Below, in pieces: positions 45,742 to 56,049 of a stretch of 64,000 nt of DNA. The position numbers and the translations under genes are program-made. Position 1 is the stretch's first letter. Each line of letters begins with the position of its first letter. The notes under the pieces were generated by a model, which worked only from the letters and a program-made list of their open reading frames with translations, was not told where the DNA came from and made no database searches. Source of the stretch: Agroathelia rolfsii (taxonomy: Eukaryota; Basidiomycota; Agaricomycetes; Amylocorticiales; Amylocorticiaceae); contig JABRWF010000008.1 in NCBI GenBank assembly GCA_018343915.1, positions 1,736,001 through 1,800,000 of the forward strand, given 5' to 3'.

Positions 45742-46617
45742 TGTCACAACCCGCCAATGCACCTAGTCACCAAACGTCCCAATTGTGCACATTGACATTT
45801 GCAAACAACTACAACGGAGCCACTGGCGATATCCTCCCTTCTACGTCACCGTGTGTCCCATGCATCGGAAGCATTTCCGATGTGTCTGCCAACGTTTCCC
45901 CGGAGCCATGTGCATGGCCATCCCTTGTGCTTCTTCTCCATCATCCAGGTGCTTCTGTCCATCAGAGCATCCCACATGCTGACTGAACTTCTCAATATCA
46001 ATCCCCGAGTCACTATGTGCCCGCACCAGCAGATCCTTCCCATCTGAGAAGATTGCACTTGGTTCTCCACCATGATTGCGCTCTGATTGACAATCAGTCT
46101 GCTGATGGTTCCGAAGGAAGGCACCCCTGCCTTCGTGCACAGCATGGCATGACTACCAGAGCGTGCGGTGCGTGCTATTCTTTATTGTCTTTATTGTTTT
46201 CCCTTCATTTCTTTATTTATCATTTTCTCGACTACTGTACTTAGTATATATGTACTGTACCTGATGTAGTAGTTACAGTAGTCGGAAAATTAAGTGTGTT
46301 TAGCCCTAAACAAGCTCTACACCCGCTGTATAGCCAGCGGTCAACCTGTGGACTCGAGTGTCCTCAAGTATCTTGTCTAGCTTTCTCTTCTTGCTTGATC
46401 TTTCCACCCTATGCTTGATCTTGCCGGAACACCCGCACCAACTTGCCGTATGCCGTGCCTGCTTGCCGCGTCACCCGTATCGCTGCAAGCCCCGAGATAT
46501 CAAAGAGGCAACTCCACGAACCCACAGGGCTGCCATCCGGCAGTGAGCAGCTTAGCAACTAGTGCTCCAGAGGCATCACCACACTGCCCGAGCTAGCTGC
46601 AAAGGCAGCTCTTGACA
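45742..46617 (+). repeat. Solo C LTR (intact reference copy)
   Basis: 876 bp, TGTCACAACCCGCC...GCAGCTCTTGACA, flanked by CTAGC on both sides (45737-45741, 46618-46622). TATA-like TATATA near 46249. It carries none of the CTTCAG boxes seen in A, B, E and F. It serves to reassemble the split C1. Confidence 0.94.
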
Positions 46618-46864
46618 CTAGCCCCTCCACTACCTCTCTCTCTCTCCCCTATTTAGTGTAAGGCCTTTAGGCATCTAAGTAGTATATATACGCCCTAGTA
46701 TTAGAGGGCAGCCTGAGTCATAAGACCTCAATACAAGGAGGTGTTGCATGTGAATAGAAACCCTATTCATTCAGGTAGAGGCAGTAATAAGTCCTCTTAG
46801 ACATACGTAGAGCATGGTGGGCTAAGCTGCCTACTCCAAGTAAGAAATTAGCTAAGACTCTATT
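46618..46864 (+). repeat. F4 LTR, segment 2 of 3
   Basis: Continues the F LTR after the C insertion (CTATTTAGTGTAAGGCC...) and ends at CTATT, the left target duplication of A3. Confidence 0.9.
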
Positions 46865-47707
46865 TGTCAAGGGTGTACTCCTTGACTAAGTGACGTTGGG
46901 CGTGGGGTGCCTACTTGTGCGCTCAGCCAATCAATACACTTTCTTAACACTCAGCCTAGTACCTATACAAGAGTGTTCCCACAGATATCCAACCTTTATT
47001 ATATTGAAGGTGGACCGGGTACTTTCTTAGCTCTTATATAATTGATGCTTTCTTAGATTCACACACACGCACAAAAGGGGGATTCACACCGCCCACAAGT
47101 AAAAGGAGAGAGAGAGAGAGGAGGGGGGCTAGGACAAGTGGCCTAGGCCTAAAGAGTATACCCTGAAGGCGAAGATTGATTAGTAATCTACTTAAGGAGA
47201 TACAAAACCTATTACTTGCCTGAAGGCGAAGAGGTCAAAGCTAAGCTCTTCAGGACAAGTTACATGCACTATTTATACTACTATAAAATGGTCCGTGCAC
47301 AGCTTTATTGGTCTGTGCGCAGAGGGAGATAGAAGTGCAAATGGTGGCAATGCAGGGAAAGAACTTTTACCCTAACTCCACCGGGCATCCGTGTGGAGAT
47401 CCGTTTCCGGACCGATACTGGTAATCGTTAGGAATCGTTCAGGGGGAGGAAGGCTATGTTCCTAGGCTGTGCGCAATGATGAAGTAGAAGTGCACGCAGC
47501 CCCGAGATTACTCCTGTGACGTGCGGCTTGGAACATGTGAGGGCCAATCACATGACCACTGCACTGCCCATAGACCACGCCCTAAAGGGTAATTTTATAA
47601 GGGAAAACAGAAAGAAAAAGAAAGAAAATGCAATAACTAATTGAGTAATAGTCCAAATAATACAAGAAAATACTCGAAAAATCGGCAAAAATGTCCTTCT
47701 CATGACA
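46865..47707 (-). repeat. A3 3' LTR
   Basis: 843 bp. On the minus strand the primer segment is AGCTTTGACCT, with TACTAAT-type branch and GCAAGT donor downstream. The complement of the polypurine tract (CCCCCTTCCT) follows at 47711. Confidence 0.95.
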
Positions 47708-49088
47708 TTACCCCCTTCCTAAGGGGATTTCCTCCGGAACATCCCAAGTTCCCACGTTCCTCCTATCTTTTCCGATGTTTCCATGAAATTCTCAATTGGA
47801 CGGAAGGGAAGATCCGCAAAGACTACAGCCGAAAGGCGTTTAGGTGCTTTGGGATTTTTCCTGTGGAATTCTTTGATGAGTCAAGGGGCGTTAGTGATAT
47901 TGGTCTCCTTTTCCCATGAGTCTTCTCCTGGGTATCCCTTCCATTCAACTAAGTACTCGAGCTTCTTTGTCCGCGGGCTTAACCGGCTATCCTTAATGCG
48001 TAACACCTCGTGTTCTTCTTCTCCTTCTATTTCAACGACTTCTGGGATGGGGGCCAATGGTCTAGATTCTACTTGAACGTGCGGTTTGATCAGGGAGACA
48101 TGGAAGACATTGTGGATAGTCCATCTTTTGGGTATGGCGAGCCGGACTGCTCGGTTCCCCACTAGCTCGGTAATCTTGTATGGGCCGATCCATTTTGCCC
48201 CAAGCTTCTTTGAGGGTTGTGCTAGTTTGATGTTTTTGGTGCTTAGCCAGACTTTGTTTCCCACAGTGTACTTCGGAATTTCTGCCGCGTGTTTATCAAA
48301 GAAGTATTTCATTCGACTTGCCGCATGGTCTAGTGCTGCCTTGGCGTCCTCTTGAAGTTCTCTGACTTTTTCTGTCCATAATTGCGCTCCTTCCGTATTC
48401 GGAAGTCCTGCCGTTGTGAGATTCATTCTGGGCGAGAAGCCGTAGTTCATTTCAAAGGGAGAAGAACCGGTGGAAGCTTGCTGTCAGTTGTTTAGTGCAA
48501 ATTCCGCAAGCGGTAGGAGACCAGCCCAATTGTCTTGCCGGTGTGACACATAGTTTCTCAGATAAACCTCGACTTCTTGATTGAGTCGTTCGGTTTGTCC
48601 ATTGGACTGTGGGTGATAGGCGGTGGACAAGGAGGTTTTGATGTCTAGATGCTTGTGGATTTCACGCATGACTTTTCCGGCAAACTAGGGTCCTCGGTCT
48701 GAGGTCCATTGTCATGGAAGTCCGTGAAGTCGGAATACATGAGCTAAATAGAGGTCTGCCATTTCCAAGGCTGTAATTGCTTCTACGCAAGGTATTAAGT
48801 GACACATCTTTGTTAACCTGTCCACAACCACTAGAATGGAGTTGAAGCCCTGTGACTGGGGAAGTTTGACAATCATATCAGAGGTGACATGCTCCCATGG
48901 TCGTTCGGGAGTGGGTAGGGGTGCTAGAGGTCCTACAGGCATGGATCTGGAGGTTTTGGTCGCAAGGCAGCTAGGACATGAAGATACGTAGTCATTAACC
49001 GCTTTGGTGAGTCCAGGCCACCAATAGTTTCTAGAAACTAGTTCTAGGGTTTTGTGATGGCCTGGATGCCCGGCTGATGGAACATCGT

Positions 49089-49931
49089 TGTCAAGGGTCT
49101 ACTCCTTGACTATAGTATGTTGGGCGTGGGGAGCCTACTGATACCACAACCAAACAATAGACTTCTTAACAATAAATCTTAGTACCTAAAGGAGTTGGTT
49201 TTCCCACAGATACGCAAAACCCTTTATCTATTGAGGGTGCGCCGGGTACTCTGCCTACTTCTTTACGTTGCTCTTATGAATGTCACACGTGTACTTATGA
49301 GGGGATTTGCACCGCCTCCTAATATGTAGAGAGAGAGAGAGAGAGAGAGAGGTGGTGGCTAGGAACCTGGCTCTAGGCCAATAGTAAACCCTGAAGGCAA
49401 AGTTTTTATTAGTAATCTGTCTATGGAATACAAAAACCTTTACTTGCCTGAAGGCGAAGAGGTTGAAGCTAAGCTCTTCAGGACAAGTTACATGCATTAT
49501 TTATACTACTATTGAATGGTCCGTGCGCGGCTTGGTGGTCTGTGCGCAGAGGGAAATAGAAGCGTAAATGTGGCAATGCAGGGGAAGAGCTTTTACCCTA
49601 ACTCCACCGGGCATCCGTGTGGAGATCCGTTTCTGGACCGATACCGGTAATCGTTAGGAATTGCTCAGGGGAGGAAGGCTGTGTTCCTGGGCTGTGCGTG
49701 ATGGTGAAAATAGAAGTACGCGCAGCCCCGAGATTACTCCTGTGACGTGCGGCTTGGAACACGTGAGGGCCAATCACATGACCACTGCACTGCCCACAGT
49801 CCACGCCCTAAAGGGTAATTTTTATAAGGAAAACAAGGAAAAGGAGAAGAAAATGTAATAACTAAATAAATACTGGTCCAAATAATACAAGAAATAGACC
49901 GAAAAATCGGCAAAAATTCCATCTCATGACA
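49089..49931 (-). repeat. Solo A LTR in A3 integrase
   Basis: 843 bp, ATCGT on both sides (49084-49088, 49932-49936), same orientation as A3. It contains an uninterrupted GA microsatellite near 49329-49350. Confidence 0.94.
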
Positions 49932-52065
49932 ATCGTGGTGTAACCGAATGATATCATTGCGAAGGACGGTGTCTCGTGGTACGTAAACTTTGCCTAGGTG
50001 CAGAATCAAGCCATTTTCCTCATTCCATTCTTCTAAACCTTTCTGTAGTTTGACTGGGCCAAGTTCCTTAACCAGTCCTAGGGCATTTGCAATCTCAGCG
50101 TCTCTTGCTTTGCTCCTGATTCGATCTAGGATGCTTTTCTCGCCTTGAACCTCTATGTGGCCCCTTCTAGCAGCGTTAATCTGGAATAGTTTGGGGTCAA
50201 GGACAATCTGATCTAAGTTGTCCTCTTCATCAGAATGTTGGAAATCTGGGCGGCGGGAGAGCGGGTCAGCGCGTCCGTTTTCAGATCCTCGGAGGTAAGA
50301 GATTGTAAACCGGAATTCGGACAGAAAAAGTGACCATCTTGCTTGTCGCCGGGTAAGGTTTCTAGCCATTTTCCAGTATTCCAGGTTCTTATGGTCTGTT
50401 CGGATCTCGAAGGGGTGGGGTAGACCAATGAGGTAGTGTCGCCATGCATCCAATGCCCTGATAATGCCCAACATTTCCTTGTCCCAGATGTCATAGTTTT
50501 GCTCGGCGTCATTCATTGCTTGAGAGAGGAAGGCAATTGGTCTCCAAGAGTTGTCTGACTGTTTCTGGAGGAGGACCGCTCCTGTCGTAAAGTTTGAAGC
50601 ATCTGTTTCCAGTCGTGTTTCTGCTGTCTGCGAGTATGCTCCAAGTACGGGGGCCGAAGTAAAGGCCGCTTTCAGTGCATCAAAGGCTTCTTGTTCCTCT
50701 GCTTCCCATTTCCAGTCTACTTTTCCGGTCAAATGGTCTAGGGGTTTGCAGATCTGAGCAAAATTTCGGATGAAGCGTTGGTAATAATTTGCCAGGCCGT
50801 GGAAGCGTCGGACATCAGAGACCTTCTGGGGGACTGGCCATTCCAAGACTGCTTTAACCTTTTCTGGGGTCATGCGGATCGAACCAAAGGAGACTAGGGC
50901 GCCTAAGATGTCTACTTCTGGGATGTCATACTCAAACTTCTCAAGGTTTGCAAACAAATCATTTTCTTTGAGGAGTTTCAGTACCTCCAGGACTTGCTTG
51001 CGGAGTTCCGCCTCTGTTTGTGCGCCAATGATGATATCATCAATGTAATGTACTAGCCATCCCAATTGATTAAATTTGTAAAAGAGGTCATCCATCATTG
51101 TTTGCATGGTTGCAGGTGCGTTGCACAGTCCAAAGGTCATCACCGTTGGTTCAAACAGCCCTTTATTTGTGATAAAGGCTGCCTTGTGTTCATCACCTTC
51201 CCGGATCCAAATATTGTTGAAACCCCAGCGCAGATCAATCTTACAGAATGTTTGGAATTTGGTCATTTTGTCCTGTAGTTCAGAAATAAGCGGAAGAGGG
51301 TAGGCATTTTCGATCGTTTCGGCGTTGAGCTTCTGGTAGTCCTGCACCGGGCATAAGGAGCCGTTCTTTTTGGGGACAAAGAACATAGGAGCGGCGATAG
51401 GACTTTCCGACTTTCTGATGTAGCCCTTCTCGAGGTTTTCTTTGAGATAGTCTACCAGTGCCTCTTCTTCTTTTACTGAAAGGGGATATGCTTTACTTCT
51501 TCTTAGCTGGGCTCCATCCTTTAATTCGATTTTATGATCCCATGGTTTTCTGAGGGGCATTCTCTGGGAGGCTTCTTTAGAGAATACTGAAGTGAACTCA
51601 GATGCCCATTCTGGTAGGAGACTGGAAGAAATGGTTAGGCGGTCTGGGTGTATGACTTTGCCCGCTGACCAGTCTATCACTGGATTTTCCAATCGGAGCC
51701 AATCAATTCCAAGGATCACATTTTCGGGACCTATATCCGTGACTAGGAAAGGCAACTTCTTTCGGACTCCTCCTATGCTTGTTTCAAGAATAGCAATGTC
51801 TTCAATTTTTCCTTGGGTGTTAAGTGAGTTATCTATATTGAATACAGGTATGGAGCGAGGTAATTTTTTTGTTTTTATTTTATTTTCTTTAACAAAACGG
51901 GAATGAATGAAAGAAGATGAAGCACCGGAATCAATCATAGCTACTGTTACAATAGAAGAGAATAGTCCATGGAACATGATGGGAATATGGAGATGCTGTC
52001 CATGCGCACCAGAAATAGAAACTGAATTTAAAGAAAGGAAGGAAGAAAATCTATTTGTGAGATAT

Positions 52066-52109
52066 GGGTCGGCCAAAATGGCCCTTTCTGTCGACCCTTC
52101 TAAAAACCC
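52066..52109 (-). promoter_or_regulatory. A3 gag-pol -1 frameshift signal
   Basis: On the minus strand GGGTTTT (52103-52109) directly precedes the TAG stop (52100-52102). After 5 nt, GGGTCG (52092-52097) pairs with CGACCC (52066-52071), with an inner GGCC/GGCC pairing. Confidence 0.78.
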
Positions 52110-53569
52110 GCCTTGTCCTTGAAGGCGGCCAAGGCCATTGCTTGTTGTTCGACCAATGCCTGTAGGTCGGCCATCGTCATTGTCGTGGAGCCTTTGTTGA
52201 TGTCGTCGGCAGCGGCTGAGGTGCCGAGTTGATCGGCGGATGGTGCGGCAGGAGGGGTTATTGTTGTGGTGGCCTGAACTCTAGGTCTGGACCCCTGATA
52301 TCTTGATACTCGTGGGTTAGTGCAATTAGAGGCAAAGTGCCCCCATTGTTGGCAATTGTAACATTGCACTGTGCTAAGATCTCGGGGTGGACGACGTGGG
52401 CCTTGAGTGGCTAGAGCAGGGGTGACAGAGGGTGCTTGTGCTGCGTTGATCGTGATGGGGTTTGCAGCTGTCCCCTGCGTATTCTGGAAGCGTAGTCTAG
52501 GCTTCCATCCGTCTGTCCATACTCCTGCATCTTGTAGCCCTTCTTCTGCATCCACAGCAGCCTCCATCAGGTGTTCTAGGCTGTTGCGCCGCTCCTTTGG
52601 ATATCCGCCAATGACCCCCTTGATTTTGGGAGACAAGGCCTGCCAGTAGCGAACTCTCAAGTCTTCACCCAATAGCTTGGTTTGGTTTGCAAGGGTGGAG
52701 AATGTTGCCGTGAAGTCCGCAACTGACGAGGTGCCTTGTTTCAGGTCTTGAAGTTTCTGGAGAGCAATTCTCCCAAAATCTCGTGCCCCATACAGCGCTT
52801 TGAACTTGGCATAGAGGTCGTTTTCAAAGTTGAACCCCTTTGTATCGATGAGGTCGTCGAATTTTTGGCTCCAAGCCTTGGGCGCTCCTTCCAGTAACCC
52901 TACAAAATATCTTGCCTTGGTGTAATCCGACGCGTATATTCTTGGGTTGAGTTTGATATAATTTTCAAACCCAAAAATAAAGGACTGATACTTAGTCCAA
53001 TCACCTGACCATTTTTCAGGGGACTGCCCAATTTCTTTTGGGGTTGATGAAGATGCGATGGTGGCGGGGGCCGGTTGTTCTCTTTCCAAGAGATCGGCAA
53101 AGCGAGCCTGGGTCTCCTGCATTTGTTCCATTGAGACCTGTATGCGGGCTTGGTTAGCCTGCAGGAGTGCTAAGATCTGGCTGAGTTCTTGTGGAAGCGA
53201 CATCTCGGTAGTTTCTTCGGGGGTGATTTCTTTTCTTTTCTCGCAACAACGTTCGCGGCGACTTTTCGAAGGCGAGGGGTGAGGGACTATTGGGGATTCC
53301 GGGTATAATGCTTCAGTGGTGTAGTGCCGATGGAATTCGGAGGGGGATGGGTATTCAGAAGGGGCCTCTTCCTGGCCTTCTGGTGTTTTTGGGGGTGATG
53401 CTTGTGTGGAGAGGCCTTCTTCTCCTGATTCTTCTTCTTCTTCTGAAATGTGCGGAGCCGAGCTCGACGCAACCTCTTTTGTGACTTCGGGGGGGGATGC
53501 GGTGGATTTAGCAGCCCAGGGGACCGGTACTTCTTTGGGCTGATAAGATGTGCCCTTGCGCGTGCTCAT
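52100..53569 (-). CDS. A3 gag, intact, 489 residues
   Basis: Full-length Gag of family A from ATG 53569 (MSTRKGTSYQPKEVPVPW) to TAG 52100. Residues about 30-125 are acidic, serine- and proline-rich; about 130-185 form a Q-rich helical segment (MSLPQELSQILALLQANQ); the capsid-like region spans about 190-345 (SFIFGFENYIKLNPRIYAS, LLEGAPKAWSQKF); a single CCHC knuckle, CYNCQQWGHFASNC, lies near residue 400. It ends in KDKAGF, whose GGT TTT codons are the frameshift site. It is the only uninterrupted A gag here. Whether it is expressed is unknown; its promoter LTR is split by F2. Confidence 0.93.
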   Translation of the reverse strand: MSTRKGTSYQPKEVPVPWAAKSTASPPEVTKEVASSSAPHISEEEEESGEEGLSTQASPPKTPEGQEEAPSEYPSPSEFHRHYTTEALYPESPIVPHPSPSKSRRERCCEKRKEITPEETTEMSLPQELSQILALLQANQARIQVSMEQMQETQARFADLLEREQPAPATIASSSTPKEIGQSPEKWSGDWTKYQSFIFGFENYIKLNPRIYASDYTKARYFVGLLEGAPKAWSQKFDDLIDTKGFNFENDLYAKFKALYGARDFGRIALQKLQDLKQGTSSVADFTATFSTLANQTKLLGEDLRVRYWQALSPKIKGVIGGYPKERRNSLEHLMEAAVDAEEGLQDAGVWTDGWKPRLRFQNTQGTAANPITINAAQAPSVTPALATQGPRRPPRDLSTVQCYNCQQWGHFASNCTNPRVSRYQGSRPRVQATTTITPPAAPSADQLGTSAAADDINKGSTTMTMADLQALVEQQAMALAAFKDKAGF

Positions 53570-54039
53570 TCACAGAACTTGTATTGGTTTTCTTCGTCAC
53601 CGGTGGTCGTACCGGTTTCCTGATGCGATTAGCGGGATTTTTCTTCTTCGTCCGGGGCTAGAGCTTGCCCATATAGTAGTCACACAAATCACACAAAAAT
53701 TTGAATGGCAGGGGGGGGTGGTAAAGGTGCCACTCATGCTTAGCAGTGATAGACTTTGATCCCCACAAGGGACTCCTAGAACACCAAGCTTTTTAGGCTT
53801 GTATTGTGCTTCGGATACAGCTAAGAAATCGGGTAGAACGTATACCCTATTCTTATCTAGACGGGGTTGTTAACAGGCTTTGGAGGGCGCTGTACAATTG
53901 CTTCCCGAAGTAGTGTCACTGCTTACGTGCTCAGAAATTGTTTGTGCAAAAATATGAAATGGGTGCTCTTTGTGCAAGATCGCTAGTCTTGCCTTCTCAG
54001 ACTGTGGAAGTCCGAGGGAAACTGGTAGCTTTGACCTAA
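53570..54039 (-). other. A3 untranslated leader and PBS
   Basis: About 470 bp on the minus strand. The PBS (54027-54037) reads AGGTCAAAGCT on the minus strand and is the exact complement of AGCTTTGACCT in both A3 LTRs. This is the T/A version of the pair, against the C/G version in A1. No ORF is called. Confidence 0.78.
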
Positions 54040-54626
54040 TGTCAAGGGTGTACTCCTTGACTAAGTGACGTTGGGCGTGGGGTGCCTACTTGTGCGCTCA
54101 GCCAATCAATACACTTTCTTAACACTCAGCCTAGTACCTATACAAGAGTGTTCCCACAGATATCCAACCTTTATTATATTGAAGGTGGACTGGGTACTTT
54201 CTTAGCTCTTATATAATCGATGCTTTCTTAGATTCACACACACACACAAAAGGGGGATTCACACCGCCCACAAGTAAAAGGAGAGAGAGAGAGAGGAGGG
54301 GGGCTAGGACAAGTGGCCTAGGCCTAAAGAGTATACCCTGAAGGCGAAGATTGATTAGTAATCTACTTAAGGAGATACAAAACCTATTACTTGCCTGAAG
54401 GCGAAGAGGTCAAAGCTAAGCTCTTCAGGACAAGTTACATGCACTATTTATACTACTATAAAATGGTCCGTGCGCAGCTTTATTGGTCTGTGCGCAGAGG
54501 GAGATAGAAGTGCAAATGGTGGCAATGCAGGGAAAGAACTTTTACCCTAACTCCACCGGGCATCCGTGTGGAGATCCGTTTCCGGACCGATACTGGTAAT
54601 CGTTAGGAATCGTTCAGGGGGAGGAA
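54040..54626 (-). repeat. A3 5' LTR, proximal part
   Basis: On the minus strand: TATAAA (5' end 54452), primer segment 54407-54417 at 35 nt, intron-like segment 54338-54394 (57 bp, GCAA donor, CTAAT at 54354-54358, CTTCAG acceptor), and U5 terminal inverted repeat. It is interrupted at AGGAA by F2; the remaining U3 is at 62993-63248. Confidence 0.94.
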
Positions 54627-55635
54627 TGTTATAAGTTGGACAATTTTTGCGCTTTTCTTACGATCATGTACATATTTTTACTGTATTTTTACGACTTTTA
54701 TTGACTGAGTTATGGAAGAAATACCTTGCAGGCAACATCTTGACGTGCGTGTGACTGGCAGTGTTAGCCCCACGTGACAGGAGTGCTCGTGACAAGAGTA
54801 TATTAGGAAGGCGGAGTCTAGATCATTCCTTTTCATCAAAAGGTCTAGACTCAGGAACCAGGGTCGTTCCGATCACTGTGCGATTACTAAGGAGTACTAG
54901 ACTCATCATTCCGATCGGTTGCTCATCGGACTTAGGCACAAAGCACTGCCCCTGCATTTTACATGTTCCTGCTTACGAACCCCGGCTGCGCACAGACCAT
55001 CAAGGCTGCGCACGGGCCCTTCATTTTATGTATAAATACAAGCCTGTAGCCCTTACCTGAACCTTAGCTTCGACCTTTTTGCCTTCAGGTAAGGGCACCC
55101 CCCATTTGTATACTTACATAAGAACTAATACACTTTTCGCCTTCAGGCTTACACGTCCTAGCCCATCCCCTCTCCTATCTCTCACATCATATTATTAAGT
55201 GTAAGGCCTCAAGGGCAGCTTAGTAAGTGTACACGTAGGCCTTGCTATAAGAAGGCAGTAAGGAGTCAAAGACCTCAATATACAGAGGCGATTGCATGTG
55301 AACAAAGCCCTATTCAGTTAGGCCTAGGCAGTAAAAAGACCTAGCAGACGTTACGTAGACCACGGAGGGCTAAGCCGCCTGTCCTCAGTAAGAAACACTA
55401 AGAAATCTATTTGACATGAAGGAAGTACACGGGAAGCCCTAGGCTAGAGTACCGAACACAACCCTAGCAAAGTAGATATCAGAGTGTCCTATTACGAAAG
55501 GTAGCAACGGGAGCACGTAGGCGTCTGATAAATTACCAAACTAGCAGTACACGTAAAACCCGGCTTTACAGCCCGCCCACGTACCTTACAAGTGGGTTGT
55601 GTCTTTTGGTAGAGTCAAGCACGTAAGCCTTGACA
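54627..55635 (+). repeat. F2 5' LTR
   Basis: TGTTATAAGTTGG...AAGCCTTGACA. A 99-codon sense ORF at 54761 recurs in the other F LTRs but lies mostly upstream of the TATA box, so it is treated as U3 DNA. The 3' end has the inverted repeat GTCAAG/CTTGAC. Confidence 0.95.
55031..55146 (+). promoter_or_regulatory. F2 LTR core promoter, self-primer segment and intron-like leader
   Basis: TATAAATA starts at 55031; 35 nt later is AGCTTCGACCT (55066-55076), the perfect complement of the PBS. It is bracketed by a 12-bp perfect inverted repeat, CCCTTACCTGAA (55050-55061) and TTCAGGTAAGGG (55084-55095). The intron-like segment 55089-55146 (58 bp) has donor GTAAGG, branch motif CTAAT (55125-55129) and acceptor TTCAG. 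Confidence 0.7.
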
Positions 55636-55637
55636 TT

Positions 55638-55648
55638 AGGTCGAAGCT
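55638..55648 (+). other. F2 primer-binding site (self-priming type)
   Basis: AGGTCGAAGCT, two bases (TT) after the LTR end; pairs 11 of 11 with 55066-55076. Confidence 0.8.
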
Positions 55649-56049
55649 ATACCTAATCCACTGTCGAGCCTCGCTCCAGTGTGCAGTCTGATTCACTGCC
55701 AAATAGCACAAGCAAAGAAAGATTTTATATACGTTTCCTCTGTCAAATTTGTGTTGGGCTTGAACTGTTTGCAGAAGCAATTAGCTGGGATCTAATACCC
55801 AGTTTTAACCTGTTCAGATTTAGGCTTGGGAGTACCTGCACGTTCCAGGGAAACCTTGTGTCGTTACCCAAAGGCGCTACTACAGGGTTAGCCTGCTGCT
55901 TCTAGGGACACCTCTTTAGGTGCAAAACTGCCTGCCCACACAGATCTTTTATATTTCCTTTTACTACATTACCAGAGGCACTTCGCTTGGTGCCTGAGTT
56001 TTGAAGAAGACAAGGAATCCGTGTTGAGCCTTCGCTCCACAAAACTTTT
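55649..56049 (+). other. F2 untranslated leader
   Basis: About 400 bp with no supported ORF. It is homologous to the F1 leader at 2227-2636. Confidence 0.65.

Larger units (their letters stand above)
47711..52109 (-). pseudogene. A3 pol, split by a solo A LTR
   Basis: From the shift site at 52109 leftwards the frame is open to 49932: protease DSGASSSF near 51930, RT with intact KIDLRWGF and YIDD (plus-strand 51036-51047), RNase H (LETDASNFTTG, DHKNLEYW), and the start of integrase. The A LTR 49089-49931 follows, then the zinc finger and integrase core ([33 protein letters not shown]) and chromodomain (LEYLVEWKGYPGEDSW). Stops at about 48710, 48688, 48483 and 47880 replace R or Q codons (CGA or CAG expected). 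The RT half is the best preserved of the A copies. Confidence 0.94.

Noticed and set aside
45783..46145. Overlapping short ORFs in C LTRs on both strands (also 63462-63962)
   Set aside because: ORFs in several frames at once, within an LTR, with no recognisable protein.
54761..55060. 95-99 codon ORF recurring in F LTRs (also 561, 3236, 42121, 42693, 61266)
   Set aside because: It is repeated only because the LTR is repeated. Most of it is upstream of the TATA box in U3, and the copies are not in an ATG context. Codon-level conservation cannot be shown from these few copies.
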